Below are positions 9,172 through 18,534 of a stretch of 64,000 nt of DNA, one piece after another; the first letter of the stretch is position 1; each line of letters begins with the position of its first letter. The DNA lies in assembly GCF_014268585.2 (NCBI RefSeq), contig NZ_CP077092.1, forward strand, positions 5,121,501 through 5,185,500, given 5' to 3'. A program made the translations under genes and the position numbers. Below the pieces are notes generated by a model. It did no database searches and was not told the origin of the DNA. It saw only the letters and a list, made by a program, of their open reading frames with translations. Source of the DNA: Pseudomonas iranensis. Its GTDB lineage: Bacteria; Pseudomonadota; Gammaproteobacteria; Pseudomonadales; Pseudomonadaceae.

Positions 9172-9720
9172 TTACTGAGCCGGCTCATTCTGCGACAGGA
9201 TCAGCTTGCCTTCCTTGTCGACCGGAATCTGGTTGCCCGGATCGCGATCCATCCGCACTTTGCCTTCCTTGCCATCAAGCGAGTAACGCACATCGTAACC
9301 GACGACCTTGTCGCTGATGTCATTGACCGTGTTGCAGCGGGTTTGCGTGGTGGTGTAGGTGTCACGCTCCTGCATGCCCTCCTGCACCTTGTTGCCCGCA
9401 TAACCGCCACCGACCGCACCGGCCACCGTGGCAATCTTCTTGCCGGTACCGCCGCCAATCTGGTTGCCCAGCAAACCACCGGCCAGCGCGCCGACCACGG
9501 TACCGGCGATCTGGTGTTGATCTTTTACCGGTGCCTGACGGGTCACCGTTACATCCTTGCATACTTCACGTGGAGTCTTGATCTGTGTCTTGACCGGCTC
9601 AACGGCTAATACTTGCGCATACTCAGGGCCGCTTTTAACCAGGCTGTAGGTGGCAACAGCACCCCCGGCTGTGACACCGACAGCACCCAATACCGCACCA
9701 ACCAGCAACGACTTGTTCAC
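9172..9720 (-). CDS. Glycine-zipper (2TM) envelope protein
   Basis: Protein of 182 residues with a hydrophobic N-terminus (MNKSLLVGAVLGAVGVTAGGAVATYSL) that could be a signal peptide or membrane anchor; there is no lipobox cysteine. Residues about 70-115 form a glycine-zipper segment (VVGALAGGLLGNQIGGGTGK...) of the type found in SlyB-like outer-membrane proteins. Two cysteines (in REVCKDV and TRCNTV) could form a disulfide. The C-terminal region DVRYSLDGKEGKVRMDRDPG is common to this family. Function is not established; a role in envelope integrity is an inference. Confidence 0.75.
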   Translation of the reverse strand: MNKSLLVGAVLGAVGVTAGGAVATYSLVKSGPEYAQVLAVEPVKTQIKTPREVCKDVTVTRQAPVKDQHQIAGTVVGALAGGLLGNQIGGGTGKKIATVAGAVGGGYAGNKVQEGMQERDTYTTTQTRCNTVNDISDKVVGYDVRYSLDGKEGKVRMDRDPGNQIPVDKEGKLILSQNEPAQ

Positions 9721-9779
9721 ATGAACCTCCTGACCATCACATGCGGGACACGCCCGCGCTTCTCCCAGCCTTGGAGCAC

Positions 9780-9813
9780 AAAAAAAGGCGCGAGTTCAAC
9801 TCGCGCCTTTTGT
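9780..9813 (-). terminator. Terminator after secF
   Basis: The perfect arms AAAGGCGCGAGTT and AACTCGCGCCTTT are followed on the minus strand by a T run (complement of 9781-9786). It lies about 30 bases after the secF stop and ends the queA-tgt-yajC-secD-secF transcript. Confidence 0.9.
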
Positions 9814-9841
9814 TGGCTGACAGCCGGGAAATCGCTGACCG

Positions 9842-10756
9842 TTATGGACGTTCGTCGACTTCCTTATCGGTGTTGGCCGGAGGAATCAGATCCTCGGTGG
9901 TCAGGTTCAGCCAGATCAGCACCACGTTGGCGATGTAGATCGACGAGTAGGTACCCGCCAGTACACCGATGAACAGTGCGATGGAGAAACCGAACAGGTT
10001 GTCGCCACCGAAGAACAGCAGCGCCGCGATCGCCAGCAGAGTGGAGATCGAGGTCGCCATGGTGCGCAGCAGGGTCTGGGTGGTCGAGATGTTGATGTTC
10101 TCGATCAGCGTCGCCTTGCGCAGCACGCGGAAGTTCTCACGCACCCGGTCGAAAACCACGATGGTGTCGTTCAGCGAGTAACCGATGATCGCCAGCACCG
10201 CTGCCAGCACTGTCAGATCGAAAGTGATCTGGAAGTACGAGAGGATACCCACGGTCACGATCACGTCGTGGATCAGCGAGACAATGGCGCCGACCGCAAA
10301 CTTCCACTGAAAGCGGAACGCCAGGTAGATCAGGATGCCGCCGAGCGCCAGCAGCATGCCGAGGCCGCCCTGGTCGCGCAGCTCTTCACCGACCTGTGGG
10401 CCGACGAACTCGACACGCTTGACCGTAGCCGGGTTGTCACCGCCGACCTTTTGAAGCGCTTCCGCTACTTGATGGCCCAACTGCGGGTCTTCACCCGGCA
10501 TGCGCACCAGCAGATCGGTGGTCGCACCGAAGTTCTGCACCACGGCTTCGTGATAACCGGAAGTCGCCAGTTGCTCGCGCACCTTGGTGACGTCGGCCGG
10601 ACGCTCGTAGGTCAGCTCGATGAGCGTACCGCCGGTGAAGTCCAGGCCCCAGTTCATGCCCTTGGTGGCGACACTGAACAAGGCAATGACGGTAAGCAGC
10701 AATGTGACGCCGAACGCGAAGTTGCGAACGCCCATGAAGTTGATTGTACGTAACAT
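9842..10756 (-). CDS. secF: SecF, protein export membrane subunit
   Basis: Inner-membrane subunit which with SecD uses the proton gradient to aid late steps of Sec translocation. The 304 residues begin MLRTINFMGVRNFAFGV and have a first transmembrane helix, a periplasmic domain (about 35-125) and five further helices of RND type. The GYSLNDTIVVFDRVREN motif typical of SecF lies around residue 195. It follows secD by 9 bases. Confidence 0.97.
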   Translation of the reverse strand: MLRTINFMGVRNFAFGVTLLLTVIALFSVATKGMNWGLDFTGGTLIELTYERPADVTKVREQLATSGYHEAVVQNFGATTDLLVRMPGEDPQLGHQVAEALQKVGGDNPATVKRVEFVGPQVGEELRDQGGLGMLLALGGILIYLAFRFQWKFAVGAIVSLIHDVIVTVGILSYFQITFDLTVLAAVLAIIGYSLNDTIVVFDRVRENFRVLRKATLIENINISTTQTLLRTMATSISTLLAIAALLFFGGDNLFGFSIALFIGVLAGTYSSIYIANVVLIWLNLTTEDLIPPANTDKEVDERP

Positions 10757-10765
10757 GGCAGCCCC

Positions 10766-12634
10766 TTAAATCCACAACTTCTTGAAGTCACGTCCGCCAA
10801 AGATCAGGTTGACCATTGCGCGGGTCACCATGATGGCCGTGAACATCGAGGTAAAGATCCCGAGGGACATCGTCACTGCGAACCCCTTCACCGGGCCGGT
10901 GCCCATGGCGAAGAGAATGCCGCCGACCAGCAACGTGGTCAGGTTGGCGTCGAGAATCGCGGTGAATGCCCGGCCGAAGCCTTCGTTGATTGCCCGCTGC
11001 ACAGTCATGCCAGCGGCGATCTCTTCACGAATCCGCGAGAAGATCAGTACGTTGGCGTCGACCGCCATACCCATCGTCAGGACGATACCGGCGATACCCG
11101 GCAGGGTCAGCGTGGCGCCCAGCAAGGACATCAACGCCAGCAGCAGCACCATGTTCACCGCCAGAGCGACGGTGGCGATGACGCCGAAGAAGCGGTAGAT
11201 GGCGATGATGAACAGCGATACGAACAGCATGCCCCACAGGGAAGCATCGATACCTTTGGTGATGTTGTCAGCACCCAGGCTCGGACCGATTGTGCGCTCT
11301 TCAGCGAAGTACATCGGTGCAGCCAGACCACCGGCACGCAGCAGCAGCGCCAGTTCGGACGACTCGCCCTGACCGTTCAGGCCAGTGATGCGGAATTGCG
11401 CACCCAGCGGCGACTGAATGGTCGCCAGGCTGATGATCTTCTTCTCTTCCTTGAACGTCTGCACCGCAACGTCTTTCTCGACGCCATCAACCACTTGCTT
11501 GGTGTAAGTGGTGACCGGACGCTGTTCGATGAAGATCACCGCCATGCTGCGACCGACGTTGGAACGGGTCGCGCGGCTCATCAGCTCGCCACCATGACCA
11601 TCCAGACGGATGTTCACTTCAGGCGTGCCGTGCTCGCCGAAACCGGCCTTGGCGTCGGTGACCTGGTCACCGGTGATGATCAGGCCACGCTCGATCTGCG
11701 CTGGCGGACGGTTGCCTTCGCGGAATTCGAACGATTCGGAAGTGGCTTTCGAAGCGCCCGGCTCGGCGGCCAGACGGAACTCAAGGTTGGCCGTCTTGCC
11801 GAGAATACGCTTGGCTTCGGCAGTGTCCTGCACGCCCGGCAGCTCAACCACGATGCGGTTGGCGCCCTGACGCTGCACGATCGGTTCGGCAACACCCAGC
11901 TCGTTGACGCGGTTACGTACCGTGGTCAGGTTCTGCTTGATGGAGTATTCACGGATTTCCGCCAGCTTGGCCGGGGTCATCGCCAGACGCAGCACCGGTT
12001 GACCGTTGAGGTCGGCCGGAACAATGTCGAAATCGTTGAAATTCTTGCGGATCAGCGCACGGGCCTGTTCGCGGGAATCTTCATCGCTGAAGCCCAACTG
12101 AATGGCACCGCCCAGTTGCGGCAGGCTGCGATAGCGCAGCTTCTCTTTGCGCAGCAGGCTCTTGACGTCGCCTTCGTAGACTTTCAGGCGCGCATCGAGG
12201 GCTTTGTCCATGTCCACTTCGAGCAGGAAGTGCACACCACCGGACAAGTCCAGACCCAGCTTCATCGGGTGCGCACCGAGGTTGCGCAGCCATTGCGGGG
12301 TGGTCTGTGCCAGGTTCAGCGCGACGACGTAGTCATCACCCAATGCCTTGCGTACAACGTCCTTGGCCGGCAGCTGATCTTCAGCCTTGCTCAGACGGAT
12401 CAGACCGCCCTTGCCGCCCGCCGTCAGCGTAGCCGCCTTGACGTTGATGCCGGACTCTTTCAGCGCTGTGCTGACGCGAGCCAGATCGGCGTCATTGACC
12501 TGCAGAGCCGTGCTGGCGCCGCTGATCTGAATCGCCGGGTCATCGGGGTAAAGATTGGGAGCGGAATAAATCAGACCGATCGCCAGCACCGCCAGGATCA
12601 GAATGTATTTCCACAGAGGGTATTTGTTCAGCAT
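10766..12634 (-). CDS. secD: SecD, protein export membrane subunit
   Basis: Partner of SecF, 622 residues. The start is taken at ATG 12634 (MLNKYPLWKYILILAV...), although a GTG lies one codon upstream. An N-terminal helix is followed by a large periplasmic domain with the LGLDLSGGVHFLLEVDMD motif (about residue 120), then the C-terminal membrane domain with TLPGIAGIVLTMGMAVDANV, the region bearing the conserved acidic residue for proton coupling. It sits between yajC and secF as usual. Confidence 0.97.
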   Translation of the reverse strand: MLNKYPLWKYILILAVLAIGLIYSAPNLYPDDPAIQISGASTALQVNDADLARVSTALKESGINVKAATLTAGGKGGLIRLSKAEDQLPAKDVVRKALGDDYVVALNLAQTTPQWLRNLGAHPMKLGLDLSGGVHFLLEVDMDKALDARLKVYEGDVKSLLRKEKLRYRSLPQLGGAIQLGFSDEDSREQARALIRKNFNDFDIVPADLNGQPVLRLAMTPAKLAEIREYSIKQNLTTVRNRVNELGVAEPIVQRQGANRIVVELPGVQDTAEAKRILGKTANLEFRLAAEPGASKATSESFEFREGNRPPAQIERGLIITGDQVTDAKAGFGEHGTPEVNIRLDGHGGELMSRATRSNVGRSMAVIFIEQRPVTTYTKQVVDGVEKDVAVQTFKEEKKIISLATIQSPLGAQFRITGLNGQGESSELALLLRAGGLAAPMYFAEERTIGPSLGADNITKGIDASLWGMLFVSLFIIAIYRFFGVIATVALAVNMVLLLALMSLLGATLTLPGIAGIVLTMGMAVDANVLIFSRIREEIAAGMTVQRAINEGFGRAFTAILDANLTTLLVGGILFAMGTGPVKGFAVTMSLGIFTSMFTAIMVTRAMVNLIFGGRDFKKLWI

Positions 12635-12699
12635 CACGCCGCCCGTTATGAACGCGGGGCGCCTTGCGCGCCCCGTCGATTGAGTAGAAGTTGTTGCTC

Positions 12700-13038
12700 T
12701 TAGATCGCTTTCAGCGTGCCTTTTGGCAGCGTGGCGGCGATGGCGCCTTTCTGGAACTTCATTTCCACGGTGTCGGACACTTCCAGAACCACGAAGTCAT
12801 CGGCAACCTTGGTGATCTTGCCGGCGATGCCGCCAGTGGTCACGACTTCGTCGCCCTTCTGCAGGCTGCTCAGCAGGTTCTTCTGCTCTTTGGCGCGCTT
12901 GGCCTGTGGACGCCAGATCATCAGGTAGAAGATGACCAGGAAGCCGACCAGGAAAATCCACTCGAAGCCGCCGCCCATTGGGCTTGCAGCAGCCGGTGCA
13001 GCTGCGTCAGCCATGGCGTTAGAGATAAAAAAGCTCAT
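12700..13038 (-). CDS. yajC: YajC, Sec translocon accessory subunit
   Basis: Single-span membrane protein of 112 residues that associates with SecDF and SecYEG. It starts MSFFISNAMADAAAPAAASP, with a transmembrane helix at about 28-45 (WIFLVGFLVIFYLMIW), then RPQAKRAKE and the conserved cytoplasmic domain with GDEVVTTGGIAGKI. It lies between tgt and secD. Confidence 0.96.
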   Translation of the reverse strand: MSFFISNAMADAAAPAAASPMGGGFEWIFLVGFLVIFYLMIWRPQAKRAKEQKNLLSSLQKGDEVVTTGGIAGKITKVADDFVVLEVSDTVEMKFQKGAIAATLPKGTLKAI

Positions 13039-13081
13039 TTAGCACTCCAGTTGCAAATGTTGAATCTTGGGGTCAGAAAAC

Positions 13082-15276
<2,195 letters not shown>

Positions 15277-15342
15277 GATGGGGTTCGTCTAGCAGGGCCG
15301 GAAAGTCTAGCGGAAATATCGAAAATTGACCATGAAACGTGA

Positions 15343-15371
15343 TTGACCAACGGTAATCACCTCTCTATACT
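15343..15371 (+). promoter_or_regulatory. Sigma-70 promoter of tRNA-Leu
   Basis: TTGACC (15343-15348), a spacer of exactly 17 bases and TATACT (15366-15371) make a strong consensus promoter. It ends 13 bases before the first base of the tRNA, so transcription should start a few bases upstream of the mature 5' end. Confidence 0.85.
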
Positions 15372-15384
15372 TCGCCGCCATTGA

Positions 15385-15469
15385 GCCCTGATGGCGGAAT
15401 TGGTAGACGCGGCGGATTCAAAATCCGTTTTCGAAAGGAGTGGGAGTTCGAGTCTCCCTCGGGGCACCA
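15385..15469 (+). tRNA. tRNA-Leu (anticodon CAA, reads UUG)
   Basis: The 85-base class II tRNA ends in an encoded CCA. The acceptor stem pairs GCCCTGA with TCGGGGC, with one G-T pair. The anticodon stem is GCGGA/TCCGT around the loop TTCAAAA, which places CAA at positions 34-36. A long variable arm and a TTCGAGT T-loop are present. It is transcribed alone, with a promoter upstream and a terminator directly after. Confidence 0.97.
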
Positions 15470-15478
15470 ACACAGAGA

Positions 15479-15511
15479 AAAAGGTCTTGCGAAAGCAAGG
15501 CCTTTTTTTTC
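15479..15511 (+). terminator. Terminator of tRNA-Leu
   Basis: AAGGTCTTGC and GCAAGGCCTT pair around GAAA, with one G-T pair, followed by eight T residues. It lies 10 bases after the CCA end. Confidence 0.92.
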
Positions 15512-15592
15512 GTCTGGTGGAAAGTGGTTGGTGCCTATCTGGCCTTCCTACCCAAGATCAAATCAGTTCCCGAAATCGGACGTGTGCCCACC

Positions 15593-15823
15593 CTACTCCT
15601 TGACTGCAAACATCCGATCAGCAATCTCCCGCCCCCGCTCCAACCCTTCCTCCGTCAACCATATCGATTTGTTCCGGTTCACCGGATTACTGATCAAACC
15701 CTGTTCGTGCAAGCGGTTCATGATCTCGAAGTCATAGCCCTTCCACGCATTGCCAGCGTCGGAGCTATAGGCTGCCAGGAGAGCAAGGACGGCGTCGTCG
15801 ATCAGTTTCATGTCGTATTCCAT
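15593..15823 (-). CDS. Small DUF6429-like protein
   Basis: Protein of 76 residues beginning MEYDMKLIDDAVLALLAAYS; an alternative start is the internal methionine at residue 5. The core AWKGYDFEIMNRLHEQGLIS...WLTEEGLERG resembles a winged-helix fold and the uncharacterised DUF6429 family as I remember it. It stands alone, convergent with the tRNA gene. Function is unknown. Confidence 0.7.
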   Translation of the reverse strand: MEYDMKLIDDAVLALLAAYSSDAGNAWKGYDFEIMNRLHEQGLISNPVNRNKSIWLTEEGLERGREIADRMFAVKE

Positions 15824-16032
15824 GATGGTCGCTCCGCTGATGTTCAGTGTTTGTAATCAAAGCGTCGTATCAAAGTGGATGTCAATGCTGCGCGAGCTTG
15901 TAGGTTTTAGATGCCCGATTGCTGGTTGCCTCGACTGCGATCCCCGCCCGTATAATCACGCCCGCACGGCAAACCTCCTCTGGCGTTTTGCGCATTGGTT
16001 TCAAGCCTTCCACTTCACTGACAGACATCCCC

Positions 16033-16362
16033 ATGGAAACCTCACTGGAAACCGTCGCCCTCTTCTCCCTCAAACTCGCCTACGAAGAAGAAGGCCTGAG
16101 CCCGATCCTGCGCGATGACATGGTCATGGGCGATTATCAGAAAGACGTTTTCGAGTTACTGGTGAAACGCGGCGATGTCGAGGCCATTCAGTTCAAGATG
16201 AACGAATGCCTGAACCTGGCGCTGGATGCCTTGGGTGGGGTCGAAAAGCCGTTGGGGCGGGAGTTGCGCAAGTTGTCGGCGGAGTTGGCTCAGGCGCGGT
16301 CGGTGGAGCAGCTGGGTCAGCCGCTGCTCGCGCTGAAGGGGTATCTGCGCGACATTCTTTGA
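16033..16362 (+). CDS. Hypothetical protein, 109 residues
   Basis: I choose the ATG at 16033 (METSLETVALFSLKLAYEEEG); the open frame extends further upstream but without a Pseudomonas-like protein start. The protein is acidic and mostly helical in appearance, with no signal peptide, membrane helix or known motif. Its C-terminal third (LSAELAQARSVEQLGQPLLA) could form a short coiled coil. I do not recognise the family. It is convergent with the exported protein at 16398-17147. Confidence 0.6.
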   Translation: METSLETVALFSLKLAYEEEGLSPILRDDMVMGDYQKDVFELLVKRGDVEAIQFKMNECLNLALDALGGVEKPLGRELRKLSAELAQARSVEQLGQPLLALKGYLRDIL

Positions 16363-16397
16363 GTGGTGCGCTACAGCCATGCCGCTATCTCGTCCGA

Positions 16398-17147
16398 TCA
16401 GCGACGAGCTTTCAGTACTCGAATATCCGTTGGAAAGCCGTCAGCGCCAGCCAGTTTTTTCCAGCCCATGTATTGAAACTCACCATTGGGATCAATGTAG
16501 TCGCCCTTCTCTGCCTGCCCGCCGCCAACTATCGCGACACGCTTCACTTCGCCGCAGCCGCCATCCGATGGTCGCACCGTGTAGATCACATAGGGCTTCA
16601 CGTATTGCGTGGCGCGGAAGTATTGGCCGCAGATTTCGTCGACGGTGATGAGCATGGTTTTCAGGCGGGCTTCGCCGTCGGTGTCTTCGTGCAGTTTCAG
16701 GAAGGAGATGTCGCCGACGTCGCTGTAGCCGAGAGAACGGGCGCGTTGGTAGGCGGGGGAGTTCTGGTGTGCAATTCTGCCTTCCTCCACACCGCGTTGC
16801 ATTTGCGCGGCGAACTCGGCTTTGCCTTGGGCCAGGGTTGCCTCGGCGTGGGCGGCGACGTTTTCGCAGTGGGCGTACTCGCTGGAGTCGAGGTGTTGCG
16901 GTAGCAGGTTGAGGCGGCGCTCGTTCATGGAGGCGAGGCTGTCTTGCAGGCCCGACGTGGCTGCATAGGCAGCGGAGACGCGACCGCTCTGGACGTCGGC
17001 GATTGTCTCCTGCATCCGCTGGCAATTGGCGAGGTAGTAATTCCAGCTGGCTTGCGGGTGTTCTTTCGCGAAGCAGAAGGCTGGGGTAATGGAGATGGCA
17101 AGGGTGAGAGCGCCGAGTAGTTGCAGCAAACGGGTTGTGGAAAACAT
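16398..17147 (-). CDS. Exported hypothetical protein
   Basis: Protein of 249 residues with a clear signal peptide (MFSTTRLLQLLGALTLAISITPAFC region, cleavage probably near residue 27). The mature part has several cysteines (NCQRM, HCENV, EICGQ, GGCGE) which could pair in the periplasm, and ends PTDIRVLKARR. I do not recognise a domain. It is divergent from the membrane-protein pair at 17.3-18.5 kb and shares their 115-base upstream region, but nothing else links them. Confidence 0.65.
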   Translation of the reverse strand: MFSTTRLLQLLGALTLAISITPAFCFAKEHPQASWNYYLANCQRMQETIADVQSGRVSAAYAATSGLQDSLASMNERRLNLLPQHLDSSEYAHCENVAAHAEATLAQGKAEFAAQMQRGVEEGRIAHQNSPAYQRARSLGYSDVGDISFLKLHEDTDGEARLKTMLITVDEICGQYFRATQYVKPYVIYTVRPSDGGCGEVKRVAIVGGGQAEKGDYIDPNGEFQYMGWKKLAGADGFPTDIRVLKARR

Positions 17148-17184
17148 GGGTAGTCCATTACAGAGAAGGCATGGCGGGACGCTA

Positions 17185-17203
17185 CTATTTTGCTATCGTG
17201 CCG
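17185..17203 (+). repeat. Duplicated promoter-like element, copy 1
   Basis: CTATTTTGCTATCGTGCCG lies 78 bases before the ATG at 17263. The same 19 bases, with one difference, recur at 17642-17660 before the paralogous gene at 17729. GCTATC could be part of a -10 region. The conservation suggests that upstream DNA was duplicated together with the gene. Confidence 0.6.
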
Positions 17204-17262
17204 TCCACTCTCTACAGGCGAGCAAGTTGCCGCCTCTGTCTCGTAGCCAGGAAAGAAATCCG

Positions 17263-17628
17263 ATGGATGCTGTGTTGTGTTTGGTAGTCATGGCTGCAAT
17301 GTGGTTCTGGGTGGTGCGACAGCGCGGGCACTGGAATCTGTTGTTGGCAAACCTCGCCGGAGCGGGCAGCGCTGTGGTGGCGGGCATTGTCTTCACGCTG
17401 CTTTACGACGGGCTGTTCGGCACCACCATGGCAGCGCCGGGACTGCATAATAGCCTGGTGGTGTTCATGACCAGCGCGGGCGTTCTGGCGGGTGTGTGGT
17501 TGTGGATCGCCAAACGTCGTCAGCCAGCGCATCCGGTTGCACGTCAACTGCTCGCGGGCGCCTGTGGCGTTGCCGCAGGCATGGTCACGTTGATTTTTCT
17601 GGCGGCGAATTATTTTCCGCAACCGTAG
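17263..17628 (+). CDS. Small membrane protein, tandem paralogue A
   Basis: Start taken at ATG 17263, preceded by GAAAGAAAT, giving 121 residues. There are three or four hydrophobic helices: MDAVLCLVVMAAMWFWVV at the N-terminus, then NLAGAGSAVVAGIVFTLLY, LVVFMTSAGVLAGVWLW and LLAGACGVAAGMVTLIFLA. The first 45 residues share W-x-W-V-V-(R/K)-x-R-G-x-W-N with the next gene. No known family is recognised, and the function is unknown. Confidence 0.65.
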   Translation: MDAVLCLVVMAAMWFWVVRQRGHWNLLLANLAGAGSAVVAGIVFTLLYDGLFGTTMAAPGLHNSLVVFMTSAGVLAGVWLWIAKRRQPAHPVARQLLAGACGVAAGMVTLIFLAANYFPQP

Positions 17629-17641
17629 CCGGACGGCGCGT

Positions 17642-17660
17642 CTATTTTGCTATCTTGCCG
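17642..17660 (+). repeat. Duplicated promoter-like element, copy 2
   Basis: CTATTTTGCTATCTTGCCG, 18 of 19 bases identical to 17185-17203, located 87 bases before the ATG of the paralogue at 17729. Confidence 0.6.
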
Positions 17661-17728
17661 CGCATCGTCGGGGCTTGCTGATCGTCTCGCGCCGCGCTTG
17701 GATTGTTGAAAGGTAAGGAAAGGATCAA

Positions 17729-18463
17729 ATGGAGTTTTTGCGTTTTCTGGCGTTCGTCGCTGTCTGGGGTTTCATGTGGCGCTGGGTGGTGAAGAACCGC
17801 GGCAGCTGGAATATTTTCTACGGCAACATCGTTGGCGCGGCGGGTGGGTTCATTGTCGGGCTGGTGATGTTGTCGATCACCTTTTCGCTGTTTCCTTCGT
17901 CGCTCGATCACGAGGCGCAGGCGCAAAACACGCCAGTCGTCGAGTCGACCTCTGTACTGCCTGACGCCGAGGCAGTCACGCCCGCCACCGAACTGAAAGA
18001 TGCGACGGTTTTTGCTGCCATCGAAGCGGATGACAAGCCTTCCCCGCCGGACTCCGCACTGTTGCCGAATAACGTCAGCCGAGCGCCGAAATCAATGGCG
18101 GTACAGACGGTGCTGAATCAGAGCGACTACGAGGGTCGCATGGCCCTGGCCGCGCTGAACAAGAAGTTGCGCGGCGACGCACAGGCCGACAAGTCGATGA
18201 TCGCGTATGTCATGTGCAGCCCGTTTGTCACCAGCACCCTGCGTTATCCCGCTTCGGCGCGTTTTGCCGACAGCAAAGCGCTGGTCAGCCATCGCTACAA
18301 GGATCAGGTCTACAGCTTCAGCAACAGCGTCACTGCGCGCAACATGAATGGCGACGATGTCACCTACCGTTTTGATTGCTCCGTGCAGGAATTGCCACGG
18401 GTTGATGCGACGGCTGGGGAGTGGCGTTTGCTGGCGCTGAAACTGCAAAAAGCCGACTCTTAA
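17729..18463 (+). CDS. Membrane-anchored protein, tandem paralogue B
   Basis: Protein of 244 residues. Residues 1-55 repeat the N-terminal architecture of the preceding gene (FMWRWVVKNRGSWNIFYGN, then a second helix GAAGGFIVGLVMLSITFSL). A low-complexity, proline- and alanine-rich linker follows to about residue 120, then a C-terminal globular domain (DKSMIAYVMCSPFVTSTLRYPASARFA...) with two cysteines. Topology suggests the C-terminal domain lies on one face of the inner membrane. I recognise no family. An AAGGTAAGGAAAGG stretch gives a strong ribosome site. Confidence 0.65.
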   Translation: MEFLRFLAFVAVWGFMWRWVVKNRGSWNIFYGNIVGAAGGFIVGLVMLSITFSLFPSSLDHEAQAQNTPVVESTSVLPDAEAVTPATELKDATVFAAIEADDKPSPPDSALLPNNVSRAPKSMAVQTVLNQSDYEGRMALAALNKKLRGDAQADKSMIAYVMCSPFVTSTLRYPASARFADSKALVSHRYKDQVYSFSNSVTARNMNGDDVTYRFDCSVQELPRVDATAGEWRLLALKLQKADS

Positions 18464-18534
18464 GGCTGATTTAAGGGATCAAGGCGCCGGCTGCGCTATC
18501 ATCGCCGGCCTGTGCGCCTTGAACTTTATCCTCA

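Noticed and set aside
11396-12703. Open frame of 435 codons on the plus strand opposite secD
   Set aside because: Antisense shadow of secD; no ribosome site or known motif.
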